A DNA stretch of 64,000 nt from PMP191F sp047602185. Its GTDB lineage: Bacteria > Bacteroidota > Bacteroidia > Chitinophagales > Chitinophagaceae. Positions within the stretch are counted from its first letter, which is position 1, and each line of letters starts with the position of its first letter. Shown here in pieces: positions 17,425-25,092 of this stretch. The notes beneath the pieces are model-generated. The model saw only the letters and a program-made list of their open reading frames with translations. It was not told where the DNA came from and did no database searches. The DNA lies in contig JASGHY010000001.1 of NCBI GenBank assembly GCA_047602185.1, positions 6,696,001-6,760,000 on the forward strand, given 5' to 3'. The translations under genes were made by a program, and so were the position numbers.

Positions 17425-17985
17425 TCAGTTTTCCTGCTTATTGATGCGTGCGGCTGGTACCTGTACCAGGATCAGTTTGCTGATGTTGTAAGGGGCCAGA
17501 TCAAGCCCGAATTGCTGTGGCTGTAATAGTAAGTTGAATGCAATACGCGCAGGATACCCCGGGTAGTTGCCACTTGGATCTACCGGTGCGCTCCGTGGAA
17601 TCAGCAAGCCAAAATTGATGGTCATGTTTTGAGTGCTGTCATTTACGGTGGCGGTAACGTTCATTGACCATGTATGGCCATTGTCAGTAGTTGTGAGGAA
17701 GTCCATATTCTGTACAGGAAACCGACCTTCTAATACGAGTGTAAGCGGCTTGTTTTGCTGGGCCAGTGAGTCTTCTGCATCAGGGTCGGGTACTATAGGA
17801 AACAGATCGATGATTGCCCGGAAGGTCTGGCCGTTTAAAATAACAATAGCCGCTTTTGATTGCACCGGCGAGGAAATGGTTTCCCCGGTTTTATTGGCGA
17901 GGGTAATGCTGTTTTTTATCAGTTCCTGTGCAAACATTGTGGTAGTGTAAAGTGATAGTAAACAAGTAATAAGACAAAATTTCAT
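17425..17985 (-). CDS. Exported hypothetical protein, 186 residues
   Basis: A signal peptide (MKFCLITCLLSLYTTTMFAQ) is followed by a beta-rich mature domain of about 165 residues with no recognised family; features are ILNGQTFRAIIDLFPIVPD-type strands, PLTLVLEGRFPVQ and a hydrophobic C-terminal segment YNISKLILVQVPA. It lies 100 bp upstream of the small Gly/Phe/Tyr-rich gene on the same strand and may share its transcript. Function unknown. Confidence 0.75.
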   Translation of the reverse strand: MKFCLITCLLSLYTTTMFAQELIKNSITLANKTGETISSPVQSKAAIVILNGQTFRAIIDLFPIVPDPDAEDSLAQQNKPLTLVLEGRFPVQNMDFLTTTDNGHTWSMNVTATVNDSTQNMTINFGLLIPRSAPVDPSGNYPGYPARIAFNLLLQPQQFGLDLAPYNISKLILVQVPAARINKQEN

Positions 17986-18198
17986 GATCGGTTCTTTGAA
18001 CGGTTACTAAATAGCGGTTTACCGTATCGTACAGGTGATATATTATTAACGCAGTAATGTGTAAAAGAGATTAGGAAGGGAATTGCTTTTTGCCGGTAGC
18101 AAGAGAGGTGATAAAGACGGGCGACATGCTTTCAAAAAGAATCCCCGCCCGCGGGTATGATGTGGGTTGATAATCCTTATCTGAAATGATTTTCGCGT

Positions 18199-18228
18199 TT
18201 ATGCAACAACGGTGTTTTTGTTGCATAA
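18199..18228. repeat. 11-bp inverted repeat, possible operator
   Basis: TTATGCAACAA and TTGTTGCATAA are perfect reverse complements separated by eight bases. There is no adjacent T run in either direction, so it is more like a protein-binding site than a terminator. Confidence 0.45.
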
Positions 18229-18740
18229 AAAATGAATAAGATCATAGCATTTGACCATCCTGATAATACTCATTTTCGTATATCTATTTAAGATACTAAC
18301 CTGTTAACTGATCCTTCACATTTTTTTATTACGAGCTTACCCGGAATTTAAAATTTTAAAAGTTGTCATAATTAGTTCATTTAAGCGGGTATACTATTTT
18401 AAAGGCCTTATTTATCTTAACTGTTATATTACTTATCCTTCTCCTGGTGATATCCTGTTTTGTTCTGATCGTTGAAGAGTAGCACTCGTCAGATATGACA
18501 TGTGTGAATAAAAAAAATACAGAATTACATTTTATAAAATATGCAGCTGGTTGATCATTGATGTCATAATCGTGGTCAATAGAAATTAGAAAAGTGTATA
18601 GCTGTATCATTAATTCTACCGGTATAGTTGTTTTCTTATAATTATTAGTACGCGCGTATATTTTTTGGAGCAACACATCAAGCCATGAGACCATTTAATT
18701 ATTGTTCCTATGGTCCTGATCTTAAAATTGATTTATTCAT

Positions 18741-18758
18741 CTACTAAAACTTTATGGT
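18741..18758 (+). promoter_or_regulatory. Conserved leader upstream of the sigma-like paralogues, copy 1
   Basis: CTACTAAAACTTTATGGT lies directly before the ATG of the 97-residue gene. Closely related strings precede the other two paralogues at 19133-19151 (GTTACTAAAAATTTTTTGT) and 19835-19854 (GTTAGCAAAAACTTATTGGT). In copies 2 and 3 the similarity extends about 60 bp upstream (TTTTCCC, TTTAACCA / TATAAACCA, TTAAYGTTA). The leader was duplicated with the genes and may carry the translation or transcription signal. Confidence 0.55.
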
Positions 18759-19052
18759 ATGAATGAGAACGATTTTAGCCAGGAGGTACTACAATGCGGT
18801 GTAGTGATCAGAACGGAGATCTTTCAGAGAGTGTACCGTGAAAAGAAATGGCTGCAAGATCCCAGAATTGTCTTTGTCAGTTTGCTGGGAAAAGTGATTG
18901 TGCGTCTTACTGAGATCCGTAATACAGAGTTGGTGAGACAGGCAAGGACAAAATTTGATGTTCTGGATATTATCTATTTCCAGATCAATGAAGAATGGAA
19001 TCTTTTTTACAAAAAGGTAATGTCGTATGGAATGGAACAGAAGTTATTTTAA
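18759..19052 (+). CDS. Sigma-like paralogue 1, N-terminal domain only
   Basis: 97 residues. It aligns with the first 90 residues of the two downstream paralogues: a start of MN-x-x-D, then -IFQRVYREKKW, the core LLGKVIVRLTEIRNTELVRQA and -FQINEEWNLFYK. It stops where the others continue, so it lacks the C-terminal helix-turn-helix of paralogue 3. If paralogue 3 is a sigma-type regulator, this one could only act as a competitor or partner, or be a relic. The sequence is intact and the conserved core is retained, which argues against simple decay. Confidence 0.7.
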   Translation: MNENDFSQEVLQCGVVIRTEIFQRVYREKKWLQDPRIVFVSLLGKVIVRLTEIRNTELVRQARTKFDVLDIIYFQINEEWNLFYKKVMSYGMEQKLF

Positions 19053-19151
19053 TGAGTGCCAGGTGTTGCGCAGGTCACAACTCTCAGTTTGTTGCTCTTT
19101 CTTTTCCCTATTCTTTAACCAATTTTTTTAACGTTACTAAAAATTTTTTGT

Positions 19152-19634
19152 ATGAAAAGCATTAAATTTTTAAAGCATGTTGTTCATCTCAGTGACTTTA
19201 TTATGAAGGAGTTACTGAAAAGAATTGAGCAAAAGAAAAATGAAATCCATGGTTCGGAAGCTAGTTTACTGGAGGGGATGTATGGAAAAGTTATTATCAG
19301 GCTTACGGAGAACCGGTTTACAGATTTTGTAGCACAGGCTAATTCCGAAGCAGAAGTGGAAAAATTTGTTCTCAGGCAGATTAAGGAAGTATGGAACGAG
19401 CACTACGAAAGTCCGGAAACAAAAGTGTCTCTTAAAGATGAGCATGATATAAATGATGCCGACGGGAAACAACCGGACCCTGCTTTTTTGAGTGCTATTG
19501 ATATTTTATGGAGAAGTTTAATCTGCCCTCTTTCGAGGGATGAAGAACAGCTTGTTATCCGGTACATTTTGAGGAACAGCAGTTTTAAAGGGATAATAGG
19601 AAAAACAGATCCGGAACCGGATGATTGTGCTTAA
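19152..19634 (+). CDS. Sigma-like paralogue 2, C terminus shortened
   Basis: 160 residues. The N-terminal 90 residues closely match paralogue 3 (FIMKELLKRIEQKK, MYGKVIIRLTENRFTDFVAQA, RQIKEVWNEHYE). The C-terminal part begins like the region-4 domain (AIDILWRSLICPLSRDEEQ, LVIRYILRNSSFKGI) but ends in GKTDPEPDDCA instead of the second half of the helix-turn-helix. The DNA-recognition helix is therefore missing. Separate leader copy in front. A non-DNA-binding regulator or an early pseudogene. Confidence 0.7.
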   Translation: MKSIKFLKHVVHLSDFIMKELLKRIEQKKNEIHGSEASLLEGMYGKVIIRLTENRFTDFVAQANSEAEVEKFVLRQIKEVWNEHYESPETKVSLKDEHDINDADGKQPDPAFLSAIDILWRSLICPLSRDEEQLVIRYILRNSSFKGIIGKTDPEPDDCA

Positions 19635-19854
19635 ATAGCATTGAGCTTGTTTAGTTTTTATTGTGTCTGGCAGGGCTTTAGTGTTACAGGAAATAATTAT
19701 AAAAAGGATGAGATTGGCTGTCATTATTTCTGTGATGTGTCGGGTAATAATATAAGTGGGGGCGTCAAATCTGCTCCTGGTAAACCACCTCTTGCCTTAC
19801 CCCTTTTCCCGTTGTGTTATAAACCATTGTTAATGTTAGCAAAAACTTATTGGT

Positions 19855-20415
19855 ATGAATGCTATTGACTATTCAAAACATATTGAAAATCTGTGTGGCT
19901 TTATCATGACTGTATTACTGAGAAGGATCGAACAGAAGAAAAGATGGATTACGGATAGGGTGGTAGTATTAGAGTCTTTGTATGGAAAGGTAATTATTCG
20001 TTTAATGCAAAGGCGATTTACCCAGATCGTGAGAGATGCAGAACATGAAACGGATGTAAAGAAAATTATTTGCAGACAGGTTAAGGATGTGTGGAGTGAT
20101 TATTATAAAACGCTGATCAGAAGAAATCCTTATATCAATTCTTTTAATAAACATTTTAGTGCTGATAATTATGTGATTGATCCATGGCAGTCCGTTGAGG
20201 CAAAGGATCTCTGGAAACGCCTGAGACGCTTTCTGACTATTGAGGACGAGCAGATACTGATACAGTACATTGTAGAGAAACTGACCTTTAAAGAGATTGC
20301 AGAAAAGATGGGTAATGGGGTAAAGGCTAATACTTTATGTGTGCGTTACAATCGCCTGATCAAGAGGCTGAAAACAAAGGGAAGCAGTAATGAACAATAT
20401 GAAAATGAACGGTAG
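19855..20415 (+). CDS. Sigma-like paralogue 3, full length with region-4-type helix-turn-helix
   Basis: 186 residues. The N-terminal ~90 residues are the paralogous domain (SLYGKVIIRLMQRRFTQIVRD core). Residues 118-173 (DLWKRLRRFLTIEDEQILI, YIVEKLTFKEIAEKMG, then LCVRYNRLIKRLK) resemble sigma-70 region 4: a helix, a turn and a recognition helix with the T-F-K-E-I-A pattern. It is probably an ECF-like sigma factor or a related DNA-binding regulator, but a canonical region 2 is not evident, so this is uncertain. It lies 30 bp before an unknown gene that may be its partner. Confidence 0.75.
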   Translation: MNAIDYSKHIENLCGFIMTVLLRRIEQKKRWITDRVVVLESLYGKVIIRLMQRRFTQIVRDAEHETDVKKIICRQVKDVWSDYYKTLIRRNPYINSFNKHFSADNYVIDPWQSVEAKDLWKRLRRFLTIEDEQILIQYIVEKLTFKEIAEKMGNGVKANTLCVRYNRLIKRLKTKGSSNEQYENER

Positions 20416-20444
20416 ATAAATTTTAAATATTAAACATTCCTATT

Positions 20445-20933
20445 ATGGCAAGCAAAAAGTACACAGAAGGGGCCGTATCAAGACAGGTGCTTGAACAGAC
20501 CCTGAGCGTTGAGATGCCTGTTTCTGATGAGTTGGTCCGCGATTTTGGAGCCAAGCTAATGGCTACATCACCCAACATCAGGCTGGCAGGTGGTAAACCT
20601 GTAGCAGAGGCATTTAACTACTGCAGGCAACTTATGGAACTCTATAACCTGAAGTCCATTGGTGAGTTGGCCGATCTGCTTGATGAATTTAAAAAGCGAA
20701 CCGTTGCCCTGATGAATATCTGTAAACAATCAGATGAGCTGGATTGCTTCATTATGAAAGAGAACATGGATGAAGATATCCGTGGCAGTTTCTCTGAACC
20801 TTCTGCGGTACCGGCCATTAGCCATTTCAGGAAAATAACTGATGCAGCTATGGAAGAAGCCAATATCAAAGCTGAAAATAAACGTACTGCAGGCAATCAC
20901 ACTGTTGCCAAGAGTGCGGAAAGAAGAGTTTAA
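20445..20933 (+). CDS. Hypothetical protein, 162 residues, linked to the sigma-like cluster
   Basis: Begins 30 bp after paralogue 3 on the same strand and ends at a terminator, so it closes the cluster. Soluble and mostly helical (AEAFNYCRQLMELYNLKSIGEL-type helix around 53-75, then ADLLDEFKKRTVALMNICKQ). Family not recognised. By position it could be an antagonist or partner of the sigma-like proteins, which is inference only. Confidence 0.7.
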   Translation: MASKKYTEGAVSRQVLEQTLSVEMPVSDELVRDFGAKLMATSPNIRLAGGKPVAEAFNYCRQLMELYNLKSIGELADLLDEFKKRTVALMNICKQSDELDCFIMKENMDEDIRGSFSEPSAVPAISHFRKITDAAMEEANIKAENKRTAGNHTVAKSAERRV

Positions 20934-21093
20934 ATCCACCTGTCTTTTCAAGTTATGTTTAACAAATAGCTCTCTCCCTGACTACTGGTACTTTTAATTA
21001 TTGCATCTGAAAAGTAGTTTTATCGGGCCGCAAAGGAAACTCTTTCTTTTGCCGGCTTATCGTGGCCTTATCTATAACTATTAAGAATTTAAC

Positions 21094-21128
21094 ACAAAAA
21101 AGAATTGCACGCGGCAATTCTTTTTTGT
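21094..21128. terminator. Bidirectional terminator between the sigma-like cluster and azoR
   Basis: ACAAAAAAGAATTGC (21094-21108) and GCAATTCTTTTTTGT (21114-21128) form a 15-bp perfect stem with T runs on both strands. Confidence 0.88.
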
Positions 21129-21148
21129 TATTGATTGTACTACTATAT

Positions 21149-21748
21149 TTATAAGGTAACGCTTTCCAGCCCTTTCTCTACACCGGTTTCCATAAAACCA
21201 GGGATTCCCATTCCCTCAATACGATAAGTGGTAATATCTGTTAAGCCAATAAAAGACAGGATGAAACGCAGATAAGGCTCTGCAAAGTCAAAAGGCTTCA
21301 TATCCCCGTTTGAGTAAACCCCGTTGGATGCTATAGCCAGGTAAACTTTTTTATTTTTCAACAATCCTTCGGCTTTGCCCGTTTTATAACTGAACGTTTT
21401 TCCGGCACGTACAATATGGTCTATCCATGCTTTTAGTGCCGAAGGAATGTTGAAGTTGTATAAAGGGACGCTGATGACAATGAAATCAGCTTTTGCGAGT
21501 TGATCCACTGCCTCGTCAGAGTCGTAGAGTGTTTCTTTGATAACTTCTGTTTGTTCTTCTTCTGGTGTTCTGTATCCAACCAGGTGAAGATCTGTAAGAT
21601 GTGTATAGTCTTTTTCAACAGTATTATTAGTAGTAACAGTAGCACCGGGATAGTGGTCTGTTATTTTTTCAATAATACGGTTTGCCAGTCTTATGCTATG
21701 CGAATCTTCGCCTCTGGGACTGGAGAGGATGTGCAATATATTTTTCAT
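21149..21748 (-). CDS. azoR: FMN-dependent NADH:quinone reductase / azoreductase
   Basis: 199 residues, the usual length for AzoR. It reduces quinones (and azo dyes in vitro) by two-electron transfer with FMN, protecting against electrophilic quinones. Seen: the FMN phosphate loop SSPRGEDSHS near the N terminus, VPLYNFNIPSALKAWIDH with the conserved PLYNF-x-IPS-x-LK-x-WID motif at about residues 95-112, RAGKTFSY after it, and SNGVYS. It is divergent from an HxlR-type regulator, a very common pairing in which the regulator senses quinone or electrophile stress and controls the reductase. Confidence 0.92.
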   Translation of the reverse strand: MKNILHILSSPRGEDSHSIRLANRIIEKITDHYPGATVTTNNTVEKDYTHLTDLHLVGYRTPEEEQTEVIKETLYDSDEAVDQLAKADFIVISVPLYNFNIPSALKAWIDHIVRAGKTFSYKTGKAEGLLKNKKVYLAIASNGVYSNGDMKPFDFAEPYLRFILSFIGLTDITTYRIEGMGIPGFMETGVEKGLESVTL

Positions 21749-21795
21749 TACATTGTATGTAAAGTGATTATGAATGCTGTTACTCTCCGCGCGGT

Positions 21796-21871
21796 TTGAT
21801 ACTGCAAGCTATGTACATTTGCTGAAGGAAAGTCAACAGTAACCCTAAGGTTAGCAGTAACCTGCAGGTTA
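21796..21871 (+). promoter_or_regulatory. hxlR promoter with twin palindromic operators
   Basis: TACATTTG at 21814-21821 is a perfect Bacteroidota -7 box, with a TTG at 21796-21798 (spacing shorter than usual). Just downstream lie two 14-bp inverted repeats, TAACCCTAAGGTTA (21840-21853) and TAACCTGCAGGTTA (21858-21871), centres 18 bp apart. They end 15 bp before the hxlR ATG, the position expected for autorepression. Confidence 0.7.
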
Positions 21872-21886
21872 GTAAATCCTGTAATT

Positions 21887-22249
21887 ATGCAAACAGCTCA
21901 AGCACCCTTACACCTGTCAACAGGTTGTGAAGCCGTTCTGCCGGTAGTAGAAGATACTATGTATGTAATAGGCGGCAAATGGAAACTGAGGATCATCATT
22001 GCCTTGTCTGATGGTAAAAGAAGATTTAATGAATTGCAGCGGATGGTAAAAGGTATCTCTGCAAGAGTATTATCGAATGAGTTGAAAGACCTTGAACTGA
22101 ACGGGTTTGTTAAGAGAATGGTAGATGCCTCCACGGCTCCTGTGTCTGTTGAATATGAAAGAACAGCGTACGCAGATTCTTTAAGAGATGTTATTGTGGC
22201 CCTTCATCAATGGGGTTCTACGCATCGTCATAAGATCATGCAGCGATAG
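21887..22249 (+). CDS. HxlR-family transcriptional regulator
   Basis: 120-residue winged-helix protein. Family features are a Cys near the start of the domain (STGCEAVLPV), then VIGGKWKLRIIIALSDGKRRF, NELQRMVKGISARVLSNELKDLE and VEYERTAYADSLRDVI followed by a terminal WG. The single N-terminal Cys can be the redox or electrophile sensor as in YodB/HypR-type members. Divergent from azoR with palindromic operators between them, so it most likely represses itself and possibly azoR. Convergent with the next gene with a 5-bp gap. Confidence 0.92.
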   Translation: MQTAQAPLHLSTGCEAVLPVVEDTMYVIGGKWKLRIIIALSDGKRRFNELQRMVKGISARVLSNELKDLELNGFVKRMVDASTAPVSVEYERTAYADSLRDVIVALHQWGSTHRHKIMQR

Positions 22250-22254
22250 AACAA

Positions 22255-22839
22255 TTATTCTCTGTTGTAAACAGTAAGGCTCACTCCGCAGGAATATGCT
22301 GTAGTACTTACCAGGGAAAGGCCTGTTATTGTTTTTACCCCGGAAAAAACGGGCATACCTTTTCCCAGTATTACAGGATTTATGAGCAGGTTATATTCGT
22401 CAACCAGGTTTTTCCTGATAAGGAATGAAGCCAGTGTAGCACCGCCATATACAATTATGTCTTTACCGGGTTGTTGCTTAAGTTGTGCTATTGTTTTTGA
22501 GGGGTCAGAGGAGAGTACAGTGTTTTTCCAGGTTGATTGTTTTAGTGTTTTACTGAAAACGATCTTAGGGATATCAGCAATATGCTTAGCAAAGGGGGCC
22601 TGTGAATTGCCTGTGTTCTCGGACATCTTTTCCCAATGCCCAACAAATCCTTCTTCAGCCATTTGCCGGCTTATCAGCACACAATCAACAGAAGTGGTAA
22701 TGTTATAAAAATCCTGTTGCAGAATGGGATCCCATTTCCAGTCGTCGCCCCAGTTCCAGATCATCCAGTTGGTTGAGCCATCTTTTGTTGCTATAAATCC
22801 ATCAATAGAGGTTTGTATAAGCAGCTTTAGTTTTCGCAT
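22255..22839 (-). CDS. Dihydrofolate-reductase-like (RibD C-terminal) oxidoreductase
   Basis: 194 residues of the RibD_C/DHFR-fold family. Seen: the start RKLKLLIQTSIDGFIA, W-x-WD near residue 30, a conserved VDCVLISRQMAEEG strand and the NADPH-binding GKDIIVYGGATLASFLIR segment (about 124-142), followed by VDEYNLLINPVILGKGMPVF. Length and motifs fit the stand-alone bacterial DHFR-family reductases of unknown substrate, not folate DHFR, which is shorter and has a different active site. The HxlR gene ends 5 bp away on the other strand. Confidence 0.88.
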   Translation of the reverse strand: MRKLKLLIQTSIDGFIATKDGSTNWMIWNWGDDWKWDPILQQDFYNITTSVDCVLISRQMAEEGFVGHWEKMSENTGNSQAPFAKHIADIPKIVFSKTLKQSTWKNTVLSSDPSKTIAQLKQQPGKDIIVYGGATLASFLIRKNLVDEYNLLINPVILGKGMPVFSGVKTITGLSLVSTTAYSCGVSLTVYNRE

Positions 22840-22908
22840 ATCCTGTTATTTAAGGAATGGAAAATTAGATAGCTTATTTTGTTTGAGGCGGGTGTGGGCG
22901 CGACTGTT

Positions 22909-23706
22909 TTAAGGGGTGATTGCGTCACCGGGGATTATGGTATGTGGAGTAACGTGTTTATACCTGGCTTTAAAGAATCTGACAATATATAATGTTGCAA
23001 AGGCCGCTGCAATGTGTTTTATGGAATGGCCGCTGATGAAACCGGTAAATGAATAAATAGGGGCGTCATATTTTTCGGCAAGTTTAGCGACAACATACCA
23101 TAGAATTACCCCGATCAGTAAAGGAAGACCCTGGCTTTTTTTCTTTGAGTGGAAAAGCAAAAAAATAATTGGGGTGATCAGCATTGGATAAAACTGAACA
23201 AAAGCATAAAGCCGCAAATCTCCCTGACTAATAGATTCTGTGTAATGCCACCAGAGAACACTTGCAATGCCCAATATCAGTAATGGGAACAGCAGGATAT
23301 ATCCCAGCTTTTCTGATACCCATTCAAAAACTGTTATTGAAAGAAAGGTCATGAAAATGATAGTCATGGGAATGCGATCATACACTAGCCGGTCATTATC
23401 GGGGGAAATATGATACCAGGCAGAACCAACACCGGTTAGTATGATCCCTATAAATATGATCATATACATTAATCTGACCCGGGAATATATTTTGAGCTGT
23501 TGCAATAATGCAAGACCATAAAATCCAACAAATAAGAAGGGGATATTACTTATGACATTGGCAAAATTGGAAATTCCCCAGAAGGTAGTTTGATCAGCGA
23601 AATGATGAAAAGCGGCATCCTGTGGAATAGGTCTTAGTATTGATACTATTATTATTAAGGCAATAGTAATAACTCCAAGTATTAATAACTTGATTTGTCG
23701 GCTCAT
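22909..23706 (-). CDS. Ceramidase-like (CREST superfamily) membrane hydrolase
   Basis: 265 residues with seven to eight hydrophobic helices. CREST-type metal-site motifs are present: GSAWYHISPDNDRLVYDRIPM (Ser and His of the first motif, Asp of the second) and a C-terminal SGHSIKH. These residues bind Zn2+ in alkaline ceramidases and related membrane hydrolases. An alkaline-ceramidase-type reaction on sphingolipids is plausible because Bacteroidota make sphingolipids, but the substrate is inferred. The start MSRQIKLLILG gives a first helix directly. An AT-rich inverted repeat lies upstream. Confidence 0.8.
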   Translation of the reverse strand: MSRQIKLLILGVITIALIIIVSILRPIPQDAAFHHFADQTTFWGISNFANVISNIPFLFVGFYGLALLQQLKIYSRVRLMYMIIFIGIILTGVGSAWYHISPDNDRLVYDRIPMTIIFMTFLSITVFEWVSEKLGYILLFPLLILGIASVLWWHYTESISQGDLRLYAFVQFYPMLITPIIFLLFHSKKKSQGLPLLIGVILWYVVAKLAEKYDAPIYSFTGFISGHSIKHIAAAFATLYIVRFFKARYKHVTPHTIIPGDAITP

Positions 23707-23741
23707 AGTAAGTGATTAAATATTATTACTATGTAGTGTCT

Positions 23742-23771
23742 CATAAACATATAGTAAATATATGTTTTATG
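23742..23771. repeat. AT-rich inverted repeat
   Basis: CATAAACATATA (23742-23753) pairs with TATATGTTTTATG (23759-23771), with one unpaired T, around GTAAA. It lies between the end of the pectin operon and the ceramidase-like start; it may terminate the former, but it lacks GC. Confidence 0.4.
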
Positions 23772-23823
23772 ATGTTGCTTTCAAATCGTTGTTGGAATTT
23801 TATGGGCGTTTTTATAACGTGTA

Positions 23824-25074
23824 TTATAAACCGCTTACCTCAGCCTGGTATGTTTTTAGCTTTTCGCCTTTTTGAGCAATGATGGATGAGTTTATGAATT
23901 TAACCTGCCTGGCATTGTAGATGGTAGCTCCCTGGGTTGCATTTATTTTCACATCTTCGAACAGCACATCTTCAATTGGTTTTTCGGCCAAGCCCCATAT
24001 TTTAATAGCTTCCGTACAATTGGTTATTGTAATATGTTTTAAACTGATATGGCGGTATGCGGGTGTTTTGTCATTTGCTGCAACAACTGAGTCGGACTGT
24101 GGCTGATCGGGTTCTTTGGGGTAATAGGCAGAAATAAATACCGGCCATTTTGAATTTCTAATATCTATGTTGTTGTAGGTAAGGTTTTCTACAATGCCTC
24201 CTCTTCCTCTTGCGGATTTGATACGGATAGATGAGGTGGTGCCATCAAAAGTACAATCTGTAACCAGCAGGTTTCTGAGACCACCGGCAGTGAAACTGCC
24301 AATGGACATGCCGTGCCCATAGCCAAATTTACAATTGCTGATGAGGATATTCTCACATTCAAAATTGTTACCGGACGACTTGTTACCAAAGTTGAGTGCG
24401 ATATTATCATCGCCGGTATTGATGGTGCATCTTTCTATTGTACAGTTCCTTGTTGAAATATTAATGCCATCTGTATTGCGTGAGTTGGCCGGCGCCTGTA
24501 TAGTAATGTCATGGATATAGACCTGGCTGGTGTTTTTGAGAGAAAGATGTGTATTGGGTGGATTTAAGAATGTGATGCCTTCGATCTCTATGCGGTCTGT
24601 GTTTTCAATGAATAACATCTGTGGCCGGCGGATGGTCAATTCTTTGGCTGTATATTTTTGCCACCAGATGGCGCCCTGGCCATCGATAGTACCCTGACCA
24701 CTTATTTTAATATCGGAAGCACCTGATACCTGTATAAAGTTCTGGTATTTTCCATTGGCAGCAGGATAGGTGTCGATATCATTACGTAACCGTAAAACGG
24801 CATCTTTCTCCAATATCAATTGTGTTTTGTCGTATAGCTTTAATGGCCCACAAATAAAGACGCCTTTGGTTATGATCACCTGTCCTCCCGAGGATCTTGC
24901 TTTGTCGAGTGCGGTTTGTATGGCAGTGGTATTGTCTGTTTTTCCATCAGCTATTGCTCCGTAAGCTGTAACAGGAAATTGTTGCGCGGGTATTTGAGGC
25001 AATGCTGTGTATTGCGATCTTACAACAGTGAGTGATACCTGTAACAATAGTAATAAAGCAATGCCTTTTTTCAT
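23824..25074 (-). CDS. Polygalacturonase-like glycoside hydrolase family 28
   Basis: 416 residues with a signal peptide (to VRSQ). It hydrolyses alpha-1,4-linked galacturonic acid in pectin or its derivatives, in the periplasm or on the surface. All GH28 signatures are present: NTDG at 200-203, GDD at 221-223 (the two catalytic Asp), GHG at 253-255 and RIK at 284-286, within a right-handed beta-helix. N-terminal VTAYGAIADGKTDNTTAIQ is the usual parallel-helix cap. Last gene of the minus-strand arm of the pectin island, 18 bp after the pectinesterase. Confidence 0.93.
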   Translation of the reverse strand: MKKGIALLLLLQVSLTVVRSQYTALPQIPAQQFPVTAYGAIADGKTDNTTAIQTALDKARSSGGQVIITKGVFICGPLKLYDKTQLILEKDAVLRLRNDIDTYPAANGKYQNFIQVSGASDIKISGQGTIDGQGAIWWQKYTAKELTIRRPQMLFIENTDRIEIEGITFLNPPNTHLSLKNTSQVYIHDITIQAPANSRNTDGINISTRNCTIERCTINTGDDNIALNFGNKSSGNNFECENILISNCKFGYGHGMSIGSFTAGGLRNLLVTDCTFDGTTSSIRIKSARGRGGIVENLTYNNIDIRNSKWPVFISAYYPKEPDQPQSDSVVAANDKTPAYRHISLKHITITNCTEAIKIWGLAEKPIEDVLFEDVKINATQGATIYNARQVKFINSSIIAQKGEKLKTYQAEVSGL

Positions 25075-25092
25075 GTTGCGTAGTTGTGGCTA

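Larger units (their letters stand above)
17986..18758. other. Long AT-rich intergenic region
   Basis: About 770 bp without a convincing gene. An inverted repeat, TTATGCAACAA (18199-18209) and TTGTTGCATAA (18218-18228), is a candidate operator. A 105-residue frame on the minus strand (18377-18694) has no coding character. The last 20 bases belong to the leader shared with the downstream paralogues. Confidence 0.6.

Noticed and set aside
18377..18694. 105-residue minus-strand frame in the long AT-rich gap
   Set aside because: Low-complexity residue use and no recognisable features; probably chance in AT-rich DNA.
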